Shown: positions 36,005 through 45,470 of the stretch, one piece after another | How positions within the stretch are numbered: the stretch's first letter is position 1 | Layout: each line of letters begins with the position of its first letter | NCBI RefSeq assembly: GCF_020329505.1 | Contig: NZ_JAGKJJ010000001.1 | Span: 62,001-126,000 of the forward strand | Direction: 5' to 3' | Length of the DNA stretch: 64,000 bases | From: Bradyrhizobium semiaridum | GTDB lineage: Bacteria; Pseudomonadota; Alphaproteobacteria; Rhizobiales; Xanthobacteraceae | Notes under the pieces: model-generated | The model's database searches: none | Seen by the model: only the letters and a program-made list of their open reading frames with translations | Told to the model about the DNA's origin: nothing | Translations under genes and position numbers: made by a program

Positions 36005-36259
36005 GTGCAGGAACTGGAGAAGCGATCGGCGCTCGCCTTCCCGATCATCATGAAGGACGGGCGGACGCTCGCAACCGTCGGCGATGCCGCCGACTATCTG
36101 TCCAGGCTGAATGTGGACCAGCGCGAGCGCTCCTACTGGAAGACGGCGATCCTGATGTTCAACAACGCGATGCGCGAGCCGCGCTATCTGCGGATTGCGA
36201 CCATCAATATCCGTTCGGCTCTTGTGTATGACCGCCTCGTTGACGATGCCGGCGCCTAA
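36005..36259 (+). CDS. DUF982-like small protein (84 aa)
   Basis: Begins MQELEKRSALAFPIIMKDGR with TTGGTGTGT-type leader and reads TLATVGDAADYLSRLN, then a helical middle and ATINIRSALVYDRLV. The order beta strand, LATVGxAxxF(I/L), helix, then Asn/Arg-Ala-Leu helix is shared with the gene at 36440-36697, so the two are likely diverged paralogues of a DUF982-like family common in Bradyrhizobium. Function unknown. Confidence 0.6.
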   Translation: MQELEKRSALAFPIIMKDGRTLATVGDAADYLSRLNVDQRERSYWKTAILMFNNAMREPRYLRIATINIRSALVYDRLVDDAGA

Positions 36260-36384
36260 TTGTGGTGCCGCCGCTACAGCCGAATCGGCCGCGCTTGCGT
36301 ACAGGCGGTTTCCGTATGGCCGCAAACAAGGTAACGGCGGTACACACCACGGCCGCGCGCTGATCGCGCTCCGGCCGGACTCTG

Positions 36385-36420
36385 GGGCCGCCTGGGAGGG
36401 CCAAGGCGGCCCATTTCTTT
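36385..36420. terminator. Hairpin terminator between convergent small genes
   Basis: Nine-bp stem GGGCCGCCT (36385-36393) / AGGCGGCCC (36404-36412), 10-nt loop, followed by ATTTCTTT. It lies between the converging DUF982-like genes and can stop the plus-strand transcript. Confidence 0.65.
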
Positions 36421-36439
36421 GGTGAGACGCCCGAGCGGA

Positions 36440-36697
36440 TCAAAGCATCTTGGAACGGACGAACAGGGCACGCAGCGCGTTGGTCGCGGGAATGCTCAGC
36501 ATCGCGTTGCCGGCGGCTCGCTCCAGCGCGACGACGGCGTCATCATGCAGCGAGCGGAACTCCATCCATTCGACGGAGCTGAGATTGGTGATGAAGCGGT
36601 AGGCTTGGCCGACGGTCGCGAGCGTCACCGTCTCGCCGTTCAGCCGCACCTTGAACGTCGCCTTCAACGGCGTGTCGGATTTGGATACGTCAGCCAT
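36440..36697 (-). CDS. DUF982-like small protein (85 aa), paralogue of the 36005 gene
   Basis: Starts MADVSKSDTPLKATFKVRLN and contains TLATVGQAYRFITNL, VEWMEFRSLHDDAVVALERA and ATNALRALF. Same pattern as the convergent gene at 36005 but from different codons, so duplication is old. No membrane segment or catalytic motif. The start is 111 bp from the divergent helicase gene. Confidence 0.6.
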   Translation of the reverse strand: MADVSKSDTPLKATFKVRLNGETVTLATVGQAYRFITNLSSVEWMEFRSLHDDAVVALERAAGNAMLSIPATNALRALFVRSKML

Positions 36698-36808
36698 GCC
36701 GCGGTTGTGCTCTGCGGCGCGACAATGTCAATCGAATTTCTTTGCGGCCCCGCCGCTGCGCCGGCCCCAATCATGGCGATGTCTGTTAGCGTCTGATGGG
36801 GGTGATTC

Positions 36809-38878
36809 GTGCCTGATCCTGCCAACGCAACCTATCTCGATGCGCTCAATCCCGAGCAGCGCCGCGCGGTCGAGCACGGCATCGGGCCACAGGGAACCAT
36901 CGGCGCTCCGCTGATCGTGATCGCGGGCGCCGGCTCCGGCAAGACCAACACGCTGGCGCATCGCGTCGCGCATCTGATCGTCGCCGGCGCCGATCCGCGC
37001 CGCATCTTGCTGATGACATTCTCGCGGCGCGCGGCCGGCGAAATGGCGGCGCGTGTCGAGCGCATCGCACGCCGGGTGCTCGGCGAGCGCGCCGGCGTCA
37101 TGACCGATGCGCTGAGCTGGGCCGGTACGTTCCACGGCATCGGCGCACGCCTGCTGCGCGAATTCTCCGAATACATCGCGCTCGATCCCGCCTTTTCGAT
37201 CCACGACCGCGAGGACTCCGCCGACTTGATGAACCTGGTCCGCCACGACCTCGGCCTGTCCAGGACCGAAAGCCGCTTTCCGACCAAGGGCACCTGCCTT
37301 GCGATCTATTCGCGCTGCGTCAACGCGGAGCTGCCGATCGAGGCGGTGCTCGGCCAGTACTTCCCCTGGTGCGCAGGCTGGGCCAGCGAACTGAAGCGGC
37401 TGTTCGCGGCCTATGTCGAGACCAAGCAGCAGCAGAACGTGCTCGATTACGATGACCTCCTGCTCTACTGGGCGCAGATGGTGACCGATTCCGCGCTGGC
37501 CGACGAGATCGGCGGCCGCTTCGATCACGTGATGGTCGACGAATATCAGGACACCAACCGCCTGCAATCCTCGATCCTGCTGGCGCTCAAGCCCAAGGGG
37601 CGCGGCCTGACCGTGGTCGGTGACGACGCGCAGTCGATTTATTCGTTCCGCGCCGCGACCGTGCGCAACATCCTGGACTTCCCGGGCCAGTTCAGCCCTG
37701 CGGCCGAGATCGTCACGCTCGACCGCAACTATCGCTCGACGCAGCCGATCCTTTCGGCTGCCAACGGCGTGATCTCGCTCGCCAAAGAGCGCTTCACCAA
37801 GAACCTGTGGACCGACCGCGTCTCGACGCGCAAGCCGCTGCTGGTCACGATCCGCGACGAGGCCGATCAGGCCCGCTACATCGTCGAGCAGGTGCTGGCG
37901 AGCCGCGAGGAAGGTGTGCTGCTCAAGCACCAGGCCGTGCTGTTCCGCACCTCCTCGCATTCCGGACCGCTGGAAATCGAGCTGACCCGGCGCAACATCC
38001 CATTCGTGAAATTCGGCGGCCTGAAATTCCTCGACGCCGCCCATGTCAAGGACATGCTGGCGCTGCTGCGCTTCGCCGCCAATCCGCGCGATCGCGTCGC
38101 CGGCTTTCGGATCCTGCATTTGTTGCCGGGCGTCGGACCGGCCTCGGCGCAACGGGTGCTCGACCGCCTCGCAGAGGCTGCCGATCCGATCGCGGCGCTC
38201 GTCGCACTGCCCTCGCCGCCTCGTGCTGGCGCCGATTGGCGGCTGTTCGTCGAGACCATGGAGAACCTGCGCCACTCGGAATGGCCAGTCGACCTCGAAC
38301 GGGCGCGGCTGTGGTACGAGCCGCATCTCGACCGCATCCATGAGGACAGCGAGGTCCGCCGCGCCGACCTGATCCAGCTCGAGCAGATCGCGGCCGGCTA
38401 CCCGTCGCGCGAGCGTTTCCTCACCGAGCTGACGCTCGATCCGCCGGATGCCACCAGCGACCAGGCCGGCGTGCCGCTGCTGGACGAGGACTATCTGATC
38501 CTGTCGACGATCCATTCCGCCAAGGGCCAGGAGTGGAAGTCGGTCTATGTGCTCAACGTGGTCGACGGCTGTATGCCGTCCGACCTCGGCGCCGGCACCT
38601 CGGCCGAACTCGAAGAGGAGCGCCGCCTGCTCTACGTCGCGATGACCCGCGCCAAGGACGATCTGCACCTGATGGTGCCGCAACGCTTCTTCGTCCACGG
38701 GCAGGCTGCCAAGGGCGATCGCCACATGTACGCCTCGCGCACCCGCTTCATTCCGGAGAAGCTGCTGCCGGCGTTCGAGCGAACCGTCTGGCCGCGCGTG
38801 GCTGCGGCGGAGCCTGGCTCGGCACGCCGCGCTCCGCCAATCGACATCCACGCCAGGATGCGCGGCATGTGGCGCTGA
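36809..38878 (+). CDS. UvrD/PcrA-family ATP-dependent DNA helicase
   Basis: A 689-aa SF1A 3'-5' helicase for repair or fork clearance. Walker A AGAGSGKTNT (39-48) follows the Q-motif LNPEQRRAV; motif II VMVDEYQDTN, motif III VVGDDAQSIYSFR, motif IV LDRNYRST, motif V STIHSAKGQEW and motif VI YVAMTRAKDDL are all present. It is shorter than E. coli UvrD (720 aa) and lacks the basic C-terminal tail. The start is a GTG at 36809 after GGGGGT. Which of UvrD, PcrA or Rep it replaces is uncertain. Confidence 0.93.
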   Translation: MPDPANATYLDALNPEQRRAVEHGIGPQGTIGAPLIVIAGAGSGKTNTLAHRVAHLIVAGADPRRILLMTFSRRAAGEMAARVERIARRVLGERAGVMTDALSWAGTFHGIGARLLREFSEYIALDPAFSIHDREDSADLMNLVRHDLGLSRTESRFPTKGTCLAIYSRCVNAELPIEAVLGQYFPWCAGWASELKRLFAAYVETKQQQNVLDYDDLLLYWAQMVTDSALADEIGGRFDHVMVDEYQDTNRLQSSILLALKPKGRGLTVVGDDAQSIYSFRAATVRNILDFPGQFSPAAEIVTLDRNYRSTQPILSAANGVISLAKERFTKNLWTDRVSTRKPLLVTIRDEADQARYIVEQVLASREEGVLLKHQAVLFRTSSHSGPLEIELTRRNIPFVKFGGLKFLDAAHVKDMLALLRFAANPRDRVAGFRILHLLPGVGPASAQRVLDRLAEAADPIAALVALPSPPRAGADWRLFVETMENLRHSEWPVDLERARLWYEPHLDRIHEDSEVRRADLIQLEQIAAGYPSRERFLTELTLDPPDATSDQAGVPLLDEDYLILSTIHSAKGQEWKSVYVLNVVDGCMPSDLGAGTSAELEEERRLLYVAMTRAKDDLHLMVPQRFFVHGQAAKGDRHMYASRTRFIPEKLLPAFERTVWPRVAAAEPGSARRAPPIDIHARMRGMWR

Positions 38879-39037
38879 CGCGGCCGCGCGAAAATCGTGG
38901 CGGCCGCCGGAACGAAGCCGCCCCTCGTTGCGTTCATTTGGCGTTCGTAATCGGCAAACGACATCCCTGACGGCTTCGGCGCGCGATCGACAAGGACGCG
39001 CCGAGGTCGTCTTTTGCAATGCACCCTTTTCTGATCG

Positions 39038-39289
39038 TCAGGCGGTCGCCACGAAACTCAGTCCGACCCGGGTTTTCTTGGTCCAGATCACCTGGCACTC
39101 ATAGATGACCGAAGCGTCATCAGCCATCACCAGGCGAAAGCGATGCGGGACATAGGCCGGGTTGTCGACCTCGATGGCGGCCCCTTCGGGGGAGATATTC
39201 ACGACGACGCAAGGCATCACCGAACCACCCGACGAAATGTAGGCGGGTTCGTTGACCTCGGCACGCGGATGTTTGCGCTTCTCATCCAT
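39038..39289 (-). CDS. PilZ-domain protein (83 aa)
   Basis: MDEKRKHPRAEVNEPAYISS carries the RxxxR part of the c-di-GMP-binding motif (RKHPR), and NISPEGAAIEV supplies the D/NxSxxG part. A single-domain PilZ protein, so probably a cyclic-di-GMP receptor acting on a partner. The first arginine pattern is slightly atypical; binding is inferred. The upstream open frame to 39619 is not used because it overlaps the divergent transporter gene. Confidence 0.82.
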   Translation of the reverse strand: MDEKRKHPRAEVNEPAYISSGGSVMPCVVVNISPEGAAIEVDNPAYVPHRFRLVMADDASVIYECQVIWTKKTRVGLSFVATA

Positions 39290-39548
39290 CCGGCTTTGGC
39301 CCGTGAGCGTCTGCGCCAAGGCTTGGCGATTGATCCCGACTGAGTCAACTCCTGGCCCGATCATCCGCCTTTTGCACCGCGATTTGTGCGCAGCAGTAAG
39401 CGCCTCGCGTATCGCTTCAATGCAGATGAGCCCCGCGCCGGAGCGGGCTTGTCGTTCGCAGGCCGGCAACGATAGCCTCGCCTCATCCGTGGAGCGCTGG
39501 CGCGACGCCCCGGTCAAGAACAATGAACAGGCGCCATGGGGAGACGCC

Positions 39549-40955
39549 ATGTTCGAGATTCTCGATCGCCGGACGACTCTGACCGGCAACCAGATCAAGA
39601 TCCTTGCGGCAGCCATCATCGGTGATGCGCTCGAGTTCTTCGACTACTTCCTGATCGGCTTCGTGCTCGCCTTCCTGATCGGCCCATGGAAACTCACCTT
39701 CGGCCAGTCGGCCGTCGTGCTGATGAGCTCCGGCATCGGCGCCATCCTCGGCGCCTATGTCTGGGGTTGGCTGGCTGACCGGGTCGGACGCCGCATCGTC
39801 TTCATCGGCACCGTGCTGAACTTCTCGATCGCGACCGGCCTGCTCTATTTCACGCCCGACAATGGCTGGATCTATCTGGCAATCCTGCGCTTCTTCGTCG
39901 GCACCGGCGTCGGCGGCCTGTATTGTGTCGACTTGCCGCTGGTTCAGGAGTTCATGCCTTCGCACAAGCGCGGCTGGGTCGGCGGGCTCGTCACCTGCGT
40001 GATCCCGCTTGGAGTCGGGCTCGGGGCCGTGCTCGGCGCCGTCATGGGCTCCGACCAGTGGCGGCTGCTGTTCGCGATCGGCGTACTGCCCTCGCTGATG
40101 GTGCTGCTGGTCCGGATCTGGGTTCCGGAGTCGCCGCGCTGGCTGTGCCGGCAAGGTCGTTATGAGGAAGCCCGCAAGTCGCTGGCGTGGGCGCTGCAGG
40201 TGCCGCCGTCGGAGCTGCCGCTGCCGAGCGCGGCCGACGCCGGCCCGATCGTCAGGACCAACTGGTTCGACCTGTTCAAATACCCGCGCAGCCTGATCGT
40301 CTCCTGGTTCGGCAATGCCGGCGCGCAGACCGGCGTTTACGGCATCACGCTGTGGGCCCCGGCGCTGTTCGTGCTGCTGCTCAAGGTCACGCCGCAGGAG
40401 GCCGCCAAGATGATGATCCTGCTCAGCGCCACCGGTTTCATCGGCCGCGTCTCCTTCTCCTATTTCTCCGAGTTGATGGGCCGGCGCATCGCCGGCGGCC
40501 TGCTCGGCTTCGGCGCCGGCGCGCTGACCATCATCGCCGGCTATCACTACGATTCGACGCTGTTCGGTCTATCGGCATTCTGGCTGGTGCTGGCCGCCGC
40601 GTTCTTCTTCGCCGACGGCGGCTTTGCCATCGTCGGGCCCTACGCAGCTGAGGTCTGGCCGTCGCACCTGCGCACCACCGGCATGGGCTCGGCCTATGGC
40701 TTCGGCGGCATCGGCAAGATCATCGGACCAGTCGGCCTTGCCCTGATCGTCGGTTCGAACAACTACCTCAAGCCGGATGTGCCGATGACGCAGATCCCGA
40801 CCGCCTTCGTCTATCTCGGCTGCTGGTTCCTGATGGCGGGCGCCGTTTATTTCTTCCTCGGCATGGAGACGCGCGGCAAGTCGATCGAGCAGATCGACCG
40901 GGAATTGAACGCCACGGCCGACGTCGCGGCTGCCGCGAAGATCCGCCAGGCGTGA
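39549..40955 (+). CDS. MFS transporter, metabolite/aromatic acid:H+ symporter type
   Basis: A 468-aa 12-TM transporter starting MFEILDRRTTLTGNQIKILA with GGGGAG upstream. DALEFFDYFLIGFVL in TM1 and the GWLADRVGRR loop 2-3 motif match the sugar/aromatic-acid symporter branch (AAHS or metabolite:H+). RIWVPESPRWL is the central-loop motif PESPRWL. Its stop overlaps the following monooxygenase start, so it likely imports the compound that the next enzymes act on. Confidence 0.87.
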   Translation: MFEILDRRTTLTGNQIKILAAAIIGDALEFFDYFLIGFVLAFLIGPWKLTFGQSAVVLMSSGIGAILGAYVWGWLADRVGRRIVFIGTVLNFSIATGLLYFTPDNGWIYLAILRFFVGTGVGGLYCVDLPLVQEFMPSHKRGWVGGLVTCVIPLGVGLGAVLGAVMGSDQWRLLFAIGVLPSLMVLLVRIWVPESPRWLCRQGRYEEARKSLAWALQVPPSELPLPSAADAGPIVRTNWFDLFKYPRSLIVSWFGNAGAQTGVYGITLWAPALFVLLLKVTPQEAAKMMILLSATGFIGRVSFSYFSELMGRRIAGGLLGFGAGALTIIAGYHYDSTLFGLSAFWLVLAAAFFFADGGFAIVGPYAAEVWPSHLRTTGMGSAYGFGGIGKIIGPVGLALIVGSNNYLKPDVPMTQIPTAFVYLGCWFLMAGAVYFFLGMETRGKSIEQIDRELNATADVAAAAKIRQA

Positions 40956-42154
40956 CGGTGGCAGCCATGAACACTACCTCCGCCGATCTTGCGGGCGATC
41001 AGGACGTGATCGCCCGAGCCGAGGCGATCCAGGATGCCGTTGCGGCGGCCTCCGACGATATCGAGACGACCCGGCGCCTGCCGCCCGACCTGCTGGACCG
41101 GCTGCATAAGGCACGGCTGTTCCGCCTGCTGCTGCCGCGCTCGACCGACGGGATCGAGACCGATCCCGTCACCTTCTTCCACGTCATCGAGGCGATCGCG
41201 AAGGCCGATGCCTCGACGGCGTGGTGCCTCAGCCAGGCCGGCGGCTGTGCGATGTCGGCCGCCTATCTCGACCTGCCGGTGGCACAGGAGATCTTCGCCG
41301 ACCCGCGCGCGGTGCTGGCCTGGGGGCCCGGTCCGAAGGTCAAGGCGATCGAGTGCGAGGGCGGCTACCGCGTCACCGGCGTCTGGGCGTTCGCCTCGGG
41401 CGGACGGCACGCCACCTGGCTCGGCGCGCACTGCCCGATCTATGCCGCGGACGGCACGCCGCGCCGTGACTCCAATGGCGAGCAGCTCGAGCGCACCATG
41501 CTGGTGCGCACCGAGGACGTCGCATGGACCGACATCTGGAACACGGTCGGCCTGCGCGGCACTGCCAGCGACCAGTTCGCTCTGAACGATTTCTTCGTGC
41601 GGTCGGATCATTCCATCACCCGTGAATTCGACCGCGAGTGCCGCGAGACCGGCCCGCTGTACCGGATGAGCAACCACACCTGCTATCAGGTCGGCTTCGC
41701 CGGGGTCGCCTGCGGCATCGCCCGCAGCGCGCTGGATCAATTCGTCGACGTCGCCCGCAACAAGGTGCCGCGCGGCATGAAGAAGACGCTTCGCGACAAC
41801 GCGGTGGTGCAGTCCGGCCTCGCCCAGGCCGAGGTCAACCTGCGCGCCGCCCGCGCCTTCCTGCTGCAATCGATGGCCGACATCTGGAAGGACCTGGTTG
41901 CCGGCAACAGCATCACGGTCGCCCAACGCATCACCATTCGGATGGCGGCGACGCACGCGATCCACAAGGCGCGCGAGGCGGTTGACTTCGCCTACAATGC
42001 CGCTGGCGCCACCGCGATCTTCGATGGTCATCCGCTGGAAAGGCGCTTCCGCGACATCCATACTGTGACCCAGCAATTGCAGGGCCGGCTCAGCCATTTC
42101 GAGACCGTCGGCGCCTGGATGCTGGGCGCCGAGGCCGACCTCAGCTTCGTGTGA
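40952..42154 (+). CDS. Acyl-CoA-dehydrogenase-fold flavin monooxygenase (HpaB/HsaA-like)
   Basis: A 400-aa protein with acyl-CoA dehydrogenase N- and C-terminal domains: LLLPRSTDGIETDPVTFFHV, ADASTAWCLSQAGG, YRVTGVWAFASGG and WNTVGLRGTASDQF. No acyl-CoA catalytic Glu is evident. The pattern fits group D two-component monooxygenases that hydroxylate aromatics using reduced flavin from a separate reductase, but no reductase gene is in the operon. GTG 40952 overlaps the MFS stop; ATG 40967 is an alternative start. Confidence 0.83.
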   Translation: MTVAAMNTTSADLAGDQDVIARAEAIQDAVAAASDDIETTRRLPPDLLDRLHKARLFRLLLPRSTDGIETDPVTFFHVIEAIAKADASTAWCLSQAGGCAMSAAYLDLPVAQEIFADPRAVLAWGPGPKVKAIECEGGYRVTGVWAFASGGRHATWLGAHCPIYAADGTPRRDSNGEQLERTMLVRTEDVAWTDIWNTVGLRGTASDQFALNDFFVRSDHSITREFDRECRETGPLYRMSNHTCYQVGFAGVACGIARSALDQFVDVARNKVPRGMKKTLRDNAVVQSGLAQAEVNLRAARAFLLQSMADIWKDLVAGNSITVAQRITIRMAATHAIHKAREAVDFAYNAAGATAIFDGHPLERRFRDIHTVTQQLQGRLSHFETVGAWMLGAEADLSFV

Positions 42155-42178
42155 TCCGGTTTCTCAAGGAGACGAACC

Positions 42179-42580
42179 ATGCCATTGGGCGGACTACAGC
42201 ATTACACCATCGAACCGCAGGATCTTGAGCGCACCAAGGACTTCTATTGCGATGTGCTCGGGCTCGAGAACGGTGATCGGCCGCCGCTCGATTTCCCCGG
42301 CTACTGGCTCTATTCCGGCGGCCAAGCCACCGTCCATCTGATGGGCACCCGGAAGCCCCGCGAGGGCATTGTGGTCCGCGGCACCGAGAAGAAGTATGAA
42401 GACACCGGCCGCCTCGACCACATCGCCTTCGCCGCCACCGATCTCGACGGCGTGCGCAAGCGCCTCACGGCGAGGAACGTCGCGTTCCGCGAGCAGATCG
42501 TGCCGCGCACCGGCGACACCCAGATCTTCCTCTACGACCCCGACGGCATCGGCGTCGAGCTGAACTTCCCAAAGGCCTGA
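42179..42580 (+). CDS. VOC-family (glyoxalase/dioxygenase fold) protein
   Basis: A 133-aa single VOC unit pair: LGGLQHYTIEPQDLERTKDF with the first metal-ligand His, RLDHIAFAATDLDGV with the second, and IFLYDPDGIGVELNF with the C-terminal Glu. This metal site is shared by glyoxalases, epimerases and extradiol dioxygenases. Placed 24 bp after the monooxygenase, it may act on its product; ring cleavage is plausible but unproven. Confidence 0.83.
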   Translation: MPLGGLQHYTIEPQDLERTKDFYCDVLGLENGDRPPLDFPGYWLYSGGQATVHLMGTRKPREGIVVRGTEKKYEDTGRLDHIAFAATDLDGVRKRLTARNVAFREQIVPRTGDTQIFLYDPDGIGVELNFPKA

Positions 42581-42602
42581 ATCGCCGTCCGGAATCTCAG
42601 TG

Positions 42603-42627
42603 ATCGGCCGGCTACTCACCGGCCGAT
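42603..42627. other. Small perfect hairpin between convergent genes
   Basis: ATCGGCCGG (42603-42611) pairs with CCGGCCGAT (42619-42627), loop of 7. It follows the VOC stop by 23 bp; there is no T-tract, so it may be a weak or factor-assisted terminator. Confidence 0.4.
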
Positions 42628-42822
42628 TGCAGTTGCACAACCGGTTCCCGACAACGCCGCGACTCGGCCATCACTCGGGCGCGATCCGGTCGGCTTTTCT
42701 TCAACATTGAATGACGATGTAACCGCGCCGCGCCGCTGCGGCAGAATAGCCGGGTGCCGCGCCTTTCAACCCCTACCCCAGGGCCTGGTGGCCCGGCTAT
42801 TCGTCCCCACTTGCCTCGGCAA

Positions 42823-43572
42823 TCAATCCAGCCCGCGCTCGTGGCTGAGGCGAACCATTTCCGTGATGAACACCTGCTTCTGCTTGTCGTCGAGGCTCGC
42901 ATACAGCGGCTCGGCGGCATCGGCGACGTTACGCTGATCGACCGCCCGGTCGTTGAGGAACTGGGCCTCGTTGCGCATCTGCTCGATAATGTCATCAGGC
43001 GGATCGCGCTGCGCGCGCGCGATCCGCAAGTTGAGCCGGTCGGCGCCGTTGTGGCCGAGATAATGCATCGCGCTGTTGAATCCGGCCCAGTGCTCCTCCT
43101 GCTCCGGCGTCAGGTTGAGCTCCTTCTTGATCCGCTCGATGTTGGCGTCGCTGTTGGCCACGATCTGCTCGGCCGTGAGCTGCGGCGCCCCAGGCTGGGT
43201 CAGCACGGTCGGTTGCGGCTTGGCGCCCTTGTCCTTGCCGGCCTTGGCGGATTTGCTGCCTTTGGCACCCTGTTTGTCGCCGGTTGCCGGCGCGTTCTTG
43301 CCATTGGCAGCATTGCTGCTTGGCGTGTTGCCATTGTTGCCGGTGAACACGCCGGTGACGCCGGTCACCACCCCGACGACGCCGCCGATGGCCCCGCCGA
43401 GAACGCCGCCGACCGGTCCGGCCGCCTTGCTGCCCTCGCGTGCGCCCTTTTCGACGCCCTGCACGATTTGCGCCTCGGCGATATCAGGCGTGGCGCCAAG
43501 CGCGACGGCGGCGGCCCCGAGCGCGACGCACAGTTGCCATCGCATGCGCAGTTTCGCTACCGGGATGGGCAT
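42823..43572 (-). CDS. Spy/LTXXQ-motif-like periplasmic protein (249 aa)
   Basis: Signal peptide (cut near IAEA-QIV), then a Gly/Val-rich hydrophobic stretch (about 50-75, GGVLGGAIGGVVGVVTGVTG). A Lys/Gly/Pro-rich linker follows, then a helical domain with LNLTPEQEEHWAGF, the LTxxQ-like element of Spy/CpxP proteins. Family members are stress-linked periplasmic chaperones; here the membrane-like Gly stretch and linker are unusual additions. ATG 43572 is chosen because it begins a proper signal peptide. Confidence 0.7.
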   Translation of the reverse strand: MPIPVAKLRMRWQLCVALGAAAVALGATPDIAEAQIVQGVEKGAREGSKAAGPVGGVLGGAIGGVVGVVTGVTGVFTGNNGNTPSSNAANGKNAPATGDKQGAKGSKSAKAGKDKGAKPQPTVLTQPGAPQLTAEQIVANSDANIERIKKELNLTPEQEEHWAGFNSAMHYLGHNGADRLNLRIARAQRDPPDDIIEQMRNEAQFLNDRAVDQRNVADAAEPLYASLDDKQKQVFITEMVRLSHERGLD

Positions 43573-44012
43573 GATCGGATCTCCATGATCGATGGTGGAA
43601 CGGCTCAGGGTGGGACGTCGACGAATCCGGATGTTATCGTCCCGGACTCCATCAAGTCTATCGCCCGCGCCGTCGGCGGTGCGATGACGACCGCGCTCCG
43701 ACCGGTGCGGCCTGCGGCTCAACCGCGCACCGTGCCTACCCGATGATTGCGCTGTCGTTTGCGTGCGGCGCAGCATGAAACGCGAGACATCACAAACGGC
43801 CTGCAATTGCAGTCCTGCAAGACGCGCTGCCTGCGTTTTGACCACAACATTAGTTCTACGCGCACGAGCATCTGCTTTCTCGACAGACGGCGGCAATTCT
43901 GTTCTGATTACAACAACGAGGTCTCGAGACGCCGCGAACGCGGCGCATAAAAAAATAAAACAACCGAGATTTCCAAAGTCTTTGTCCGTCGGCTCACCAG
44001 GGAGGGAACGCC
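43573..44012. promoter_or_regulatory. Divergent intergenic region upstream of the ABC importer
   Basis: No convincing gene in 440 bp. The right half is comparatively AT-rich. A 6-bp hairpin CGCCGC-GAAC-GCGGCG sits near 43930, directly followed by an A-rich run (CATAAAAAAATAAAAC), and GGGAGGG precedes the binding-protein ATG. It should contain the importer promoter and the promoter of the LTXXQ gene; specific boxes cannot be assigned. Confidence 0.5.
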
Positions 44013-45353
44013 ATGTCACGGAAGAAGCTTTCACGACGACAATTCGTTGCTGCGACAGCGCTATCATCGGCCGCGCTGATAACTGCTCCTTACGTGCGTG
44101 GCGCGTATGCTGCCGGCAAACTCTCGATGGCCTTTTGGGATCACTGGGTGCCCGGCGCCAACAAGGCGTCCGAGGAGCTCGTCAAGGCATGGGCCGAGAA
44201 GGAGAAGGTCGAAGTCACGATCGACTACGTGCCCAGCCAGGGCAACAAGAACATCCTGACCATCGCCGCCGAGGCGCAGGCGAAATCCGGTCACGACATC
44301 TTCGCGATGCCGACCTGGTGGTGCCACTCCAATTCCGAACAGCTTGAGCGCGTCGACGACATCATGGGCCCGATCATCGCCGAGAATGGCGCGGTCAACG
44401 GCACGGTGCAGTATCTCGGTCAGCTCGACGGCAAATGGCTCGGCGTTCCCGCCTCCGTCGGCAGCCAGATCAAGGGCCCCTGCTCGCGCATCGACCTGAT
44501 GAAGAAGCATGCGGGCATCGACGTGCAGGAGATGTATCCGGCCGGCAGCCCGCCGAAGGCGGACAACTGGACGTTCGACACCTTCCTCAAGGCGGCCGAA
44601 GCCTGCCACAAGGCCGGCTTCCCGTTCGGCATCGGGCTCGGGGAGACCAGTGACAATGTCGATACCGCCGGCGCGATCTTCCAGTCGTTCGGCGCACACC
44701 TCGTCGACGCCAAGGGCAACCTCACCGTCAAGACCGACGCGGTGCGCCAGGCGCTGGAATTTTACAAGAAGCTGATCGGCTTCCTGCCGCCGGATGTCTC
44801 GGCATGGGACGACGCGTCGAACAACAAATGGCTGGTCTCCGGCAAGGGCGCGCTGATCATGAATCCGCCGAGCGCCTGGGCAGTTGCCAAGCGCGATGCG
44901 CCACAGGTTGCCGAGCAATGCTGGACCCACGGCTTCCCGGCCGGCCCGAAGGGACGATTCGCGCCGTATCTGCCCTACTTCTGGAGCATCTGGAACTTCT
45001 CCAAGAACAAGGAGGCGGCGAAGAGCCTGCTGGTGCATCTGTCGAAGCCCGCCTCGATCGAGAAGATGTGCGTGGCGAGCGGCGGCTACGACCTGCCGGC
45101 CTACGAGAAGCTCACGACGTTGAAGGTCTGGCAGGAAGAAGGGCCGCCGAAGGGCACGCTCTTTCACTACCCGAACCCTTACAAGCACCAGACCCTGTCG
45201 ATCGCAGCCTCGCCGGCACCGCCCAAGGTGGCGCAGCAGATCTACTTCCAGGCCACGCTCACCAAGATGTGCCTGAGATATCACCAGGGCGAGGCGATGG
45301 AGAAGACGCTCGCCTGGGCCGAGGGCGAGTGCGAAGGCTTCATGCGGAGCTGA
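44013..45353 (+). CDS. ABC transporter family-1 extracellular solute-binding protein
   Basis: A 446-aa exported receptor. The N-terminus MSRKKLSRRQFVAATALSS is a Tat signal (SRRQF twin arginine), so it is probably exported folded. The body follows sugar-type binding proteins (SMAFWDHWVPGANKASEELV; AIMNPP-type hinge segments). The Tat route and the downstream amidase suggest a non-maltose substrate. First gene of a co-directional six-gene run. Confidence 0.9.
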   Translation: MSRKKLSRRQFVAATALSSAALITAPYVRGAYAAGKLSMAFWDHWVPGANKASEELVKAWAEKEKVEVTIDYVPSQGNKNILTIAAEAQAKSGHDIFAMPTWWCHSNSEQLERVDDIMGPIIAENGAVNGTVQYLGQLDGKWLGVPASVGSQIKGPCSRIDLMKKHAGIDVQEMYPAGSPPKADNWTFDTFLKAAEACHKAGFPFGIGLGETSDNVDTAGAIFQSFGAHLVDAKGNLTVKTDAVRQALEFYKKLIGFLPPDVSAWDDASNNKWLVSGKGALIMNPPSAWAVAKRDAPQVAEQCWTHGFPAGPKGRFAPYLPYFWSIWNFSKNKEAAKSLLVHLSKPASIEKMCVASGGYDLPAYEKLTTLKVWQEEGPPKGTLFHYPNPYKHQTLSIAASPAPPKVAQQIYFQATLTKMCLRYHQGEAMEKTLAWAEGECEGFMRS

Positions 45354-45470
45354 CGGACGCAAGCCTGCGTGCGGCTGCCGGCGCGGCGGCCGCACGCGCT
45401 GCGCCGTCCCGAAATGTTCGCCGACCGGGCCGAGGGCCTGTTCGACCAACCCACGCGAGGAACCTGTGTC

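Noticed and set aside
36728..39019. Long open frame on the minus strand opposite the UvrD-type helicase gene
   Set aside because: The plus strand carries a full set of helicase motifs; the opposite frame is open only because of high-GC codon bias and has no motif.
42603..42627. Hairpin after the VOC gene as an intrinsic terminator
   Set aside because: The stem is good but no T-tract follows; listed only as a hairpin.
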